Source: Methylobacterium bullatum
GTDB lineage: Bacteria; Pseudomonadota; Alphaproteobacteria; Rhizobiales; Beijerinckiaceae
Length of the DNA: 64,000 nt
Assembly (NCBI GenBank): GCA_902712845.1
Contig: LR743504.1
Location: 4,562,001 to 4,626,000, forward strand
Direction of reading: 5' to 3'
The notes beneath the pieces were generated by a model that did not search any database, had not been told where the DNA came from, and saw only the letters and a list, made by a program, of their open reading frames with translations. Of this stretch, positions 62,340-64,000 are shown one piece after another. Numbering within the stretch: the stretch's first letter is position 1; every line of letters starts with the position of its first letter. The position numbers were made by a program, and so were the translations under genes.

Positions 62340-62453
62340 CCTCATCCTGAGGTGCCCTTTGCGAGAGCAAAGGGCCTCGAAGGAGACTTCCAGAGGCCAA
62401 TGCGATCTCTGGAAGCCTCCTTCGAGGCCGCTACGCGGCACCTCAGGATGAGG
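62340..62453. repeat. Palindromic interspersed repeat (CCTCATCCTGAG family), copy 2
   Basis: The element runs from CCTCATCCTGAGGTGCCC to GGCACCTCAGGATGAGG. Its inner arms are GGGCCTCGAAGGAG and CTCCTTCGAGG, and a second inner inverted pair (CTTCCAGAG / CTCTGGAAG) surrounds a short loop. It shares ends and inner arms with 49509-49621. Confidence 0.85.
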
Positions 62454-62485
62454 TAAATCTTTGGAAATGCAACTCAAACAGGTTC

Positions 62486-63034
62486 TCAGATCTTACCGTC
62501 GAGACCCATCTGGTAGTATTTGTGGATGATCTTGTCCTGGTTCTCCAGGAGCCAGTCGATCGAGGGCTCGTTGGTCATGGCCTTGCGGATCGCTTCCGTC
62601 ATGCCTTTGCGCTGGATCTCGAACAGGGCCTTGTGGTCCACCGTTTCGGCCTCGATCACGCCGGGGCTGAGCCAGACCGAGCAGATGATGCCGAGATCGT
62701 TGGCCTTTTCCTTGGGGATGTAGCCGAGGCGCACCGCGTCGAGGACGCCGTTGGCGATGGCGAACTGCACCGTGCCCATCAGGATGGAGGTGTATTTGCT
62801 CTCCGTGACGCTGACCTTGGAGACGCAGAGCGTCACCGGCCGCACCATGATGTCGGTGTTCAGGAGCGCGAAGACGCGGGAATGACCCACCACCTGATCG
62901 CCGGTGAGGGTGGCCAAGGCCGTGCCCACGGGACCGTCGAGCTCTCCGATGATGACCTCCGGCTCGGAGGCGGTGTTGGGCGGGCCGCCGGCGACCAGGG
63001 CCTCGCCGGCCCGCAGGATGATGCGTTCGCTCAT
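62486..63034 (-). CDS. Formaldehyde-activating enzyme (Fae) paralog
   Basis: The start at 63034 (MSERIILRAGEALV) is preferred because GAGAAGG lies eight bases upstream; an ATG two codons earlier is too close. The 182-residue product shows the Fae fold: RAGEALVAGG, PEVIIGELDGPVGTALATL, SKVSVTESKYTSILMGTVQFAIANGV, and SVWLSPGVIEAETVDHKAL. Fae condenses formaldehyde with tetrahydromethanopterin in methylotrophs. Compared from memory with the Methylorubrum enzyme, the N-terminal histidine proposed as catalytic (A-H-I-D-L) is replaced here by S-E-P-E-V. This points to a Fae2/Fae3-like paralog with a different role. Confidence 0.8.
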   Translation of the reverse strand: MSERIILRAGEALVAGGPPNTASEPEVIIGELDGPVGTALATLTGDQVVGHSRVFALLNTDIMVRPVTLCVSKVSVTESKYTSILMGTVQFAIANGVLDAVRLGYIPKEKANDLGIICSVWLSPGVIEAETVDHKALFEIQRKGMTEAIRKAMTNEPSIDWLLENQDKIIHKYYQMGLDGKI

Positions 63035-63239
63035 GGACATGTCCTTCTCGATGTCGGAATGGCCCGCACATTCCCGCCCCATCGCCGGATGTCCAGGGGG
63101 ATCGGCGAATTTCGAGCCCGCCGACGCCCCGCGCGATCTGTAAGGGGCACGGCTTTCGCGTCCTGTTGCAGCGCGCTATGACCGCCGCAGCGGGAGCGCG
63201 GCCGGCCCCGGCCGCGTGATGAGAAAGGTTCTGAGGATC

Positions 63240-64000
63240 ATGTCGAAGATCAAGGTGGCGAACCCGGTCGTCGAACTCGACGGCGACGAGATGACCCGGA
63301 TCATCTGGAGCGAGATCAAGAACAAGCTCATCCACCCCTATCTCGACCTCGACCTCGACTATTACGACCTCGGCGTCGAGCACCGCGACGAGACGAACGA
63401 CAAGGTCACCGTCGATGCGGCCGAGGCGATCAAGCGCCACGGCGTCGGCGTGAAATGCGCCACCATCACCCCCGACGAGCAGCGGGTGGAGGAGTTCAAG
63501 CTGAAGGAGATGTGGCGTTCGCCCAACGGCACGATCCGCAACATCCTCGGCGGCGTGATCTTCCGCGAGCCGATCATCTGCAAGAACGTGCCGCGCCTCG
63601 TGCCGGGCTGGACCCAGCCCTTCGTCATCGGCCGCCACGCCTACGGCGACCAGTATCGCGCCACCGACTTCAAGGTGCCCGGCAAGGGCCGCCTGACCAT
63701 CAAGTTCGAGGGCGACGACGGCACGATCATCGAGAAGGAAGTGTTCAAGTTCCCGGCCGCCGGCGTCGCGATGTCGATGTACAATCTCGACGAGTCGATC
63801 CGCGACTTCGCCCGCGCCTCACTGAATTACGGCCTCGCCCGCAAGTACCCGGTCTACCTCTCGACCAAGAACACCATCCTCAAGGCCTATGACGGCCGCT
63901 TCAAGGACCTGTTCCAGGAAGTGTTCGACGCCGAGTTCAAGGCGAAGTTCCAGGCGCTCGGCATCACCTACGAGCACCGCCTCATCGACGACATGGTGGC
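63240..64000 (+). CDS. icd: Isocitrate dehydrogenase, NADP-dependent (partial, runs off the window)
   Basis: The first 253 codons are present, from the ATG at 63240. Sequences MSKIKVANPVVELDGDEMTRIIW, TITPDEQRVEEFKLKEMWRSPNGTIRNILGGVIFREP and RHAYGDQYRATDF match the eukaryote-like (type II) NADP-isocitrate dehydrogenases of alphaproteobacteria. The substrate-binding serine is in the SPNGTIRN motif. The substrate-binding YG-Y-type motif and most of the large domain lie ahead of the edge. It converts isocitrate to 2-oxoglutarate in the TCA cycle. Confidence 0.96.
   Translation, partial: MSKIKVANPVVELDGDEMTRIIWSEIKNKLIHPYLDLDLDYYDLGVEHRDETNDKVTVDAAEAIKRHGVGVKCATITPDEQRVEEFKLKEMWRSPNGTIRNILGGVIFREPIICKNVPRLVPGWTQPFVIGRHAYGDQYRATDFKVPGKGRLTIKFEGDDGTIIEKEVFKFPAAGVAMSMYNLDESIRDFARASLNYGLARKYPVYLSTKNTILKAYDGRFKDLFQEVFDAEFKAKFQALGITYEHRLIDDMV

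Overview
This is a chromosomal window from a GC-rich alphaproteobacterium, most likely Methylobacterium/Methylorubrum or a close relative in the Rhizobiales. The clues are high GC with the usual long antisense reading frames, a formaldehyde-activating-enzyme paralog next to NADP isocitrate dehydrogenase, an ExoR-like Sel1 protein, a MucR/Ros regulator, a bo3-type quinol oxidase operon with a dedicated SURF1, and families of palindromic intergenic repeats. The genus is inferred from gene content; nothing in the window proves it.

Layout. 1-24 kb is mostly intact metabolic gene sets: a ceramidase-like membrane protein, exonuclease III, a betaine-lipid pair (btaA-btaB), a glutathione transferase, an ExoR-like protein overlapping ilvD, ethanolamine ammonia-lyase (eutB-eutC), a transglutaminase-like protein, a lactate-to-acetate block (poxB, lutA, lutB, lutC), an isochorismatase-family hydrolase, a tRNA-Arg(TCT), and a branched-chain-amino-acid-type ABC transporter operon (livG-livH-livM-binding protein-livF). 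24-36 kb is a decayed accessory stretch. It holds a truncated YihY-like gene, an L,D-transpeptidase pseudogene abutting an RTX-type C-terminal fragment, a frameshifted DUF4336 gene and a dead IS3-family element, alongside a few intact small genes, a DUF2252 protein and a MucR protein that lacks the zinc-finger cysteines. About 1.4 kb upstream of that regulator carries nothing recognisable.

36-50 kb returns to core functions: argC, a DUF5872-like basic protein, small secreted proteins, an MHS-type transporter, cyoABCD plus SURF1, a prolyl-oligopeptidase-family peptidase, and rplM-rpsI. 49.5-50.15 kb is a cluster of palindromic repeats, including a roughly 245-bp tandem duplication that copies the last codons of the neighbouring thioesterase gene. 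51.2-53.67 kb is a sharply AT-rich island with two unrecognised, translationally coupled genes. This is the best candidate in the window for an undescribed system. 53.7-64 kb holds a second MHS transporter, a DUF3140 protein, two Cys/Met-metabolism sulfhydrylases (metY, metZ) around a lone receiver-domain protein, a membrane PAS-GGDEF-EAL protein, TrmJ, the Fae paralog, and icd running off the end.

How the genes work together. LutABC would oxidise lactate to pyruvate and PoxB would convert pyruvate to acetate and CO2, both feeding the quinone pool used by a terminal oxidase such as Cyo. EutBC would release ammonia and acetaldehyde from ethanolamine. BtaAB would make phosphorus-free membrane lipid. 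MetY and MetZ are alternative direct-sulfhydrylation routes to homocysteine. These links are inferred from family membership and gene order.
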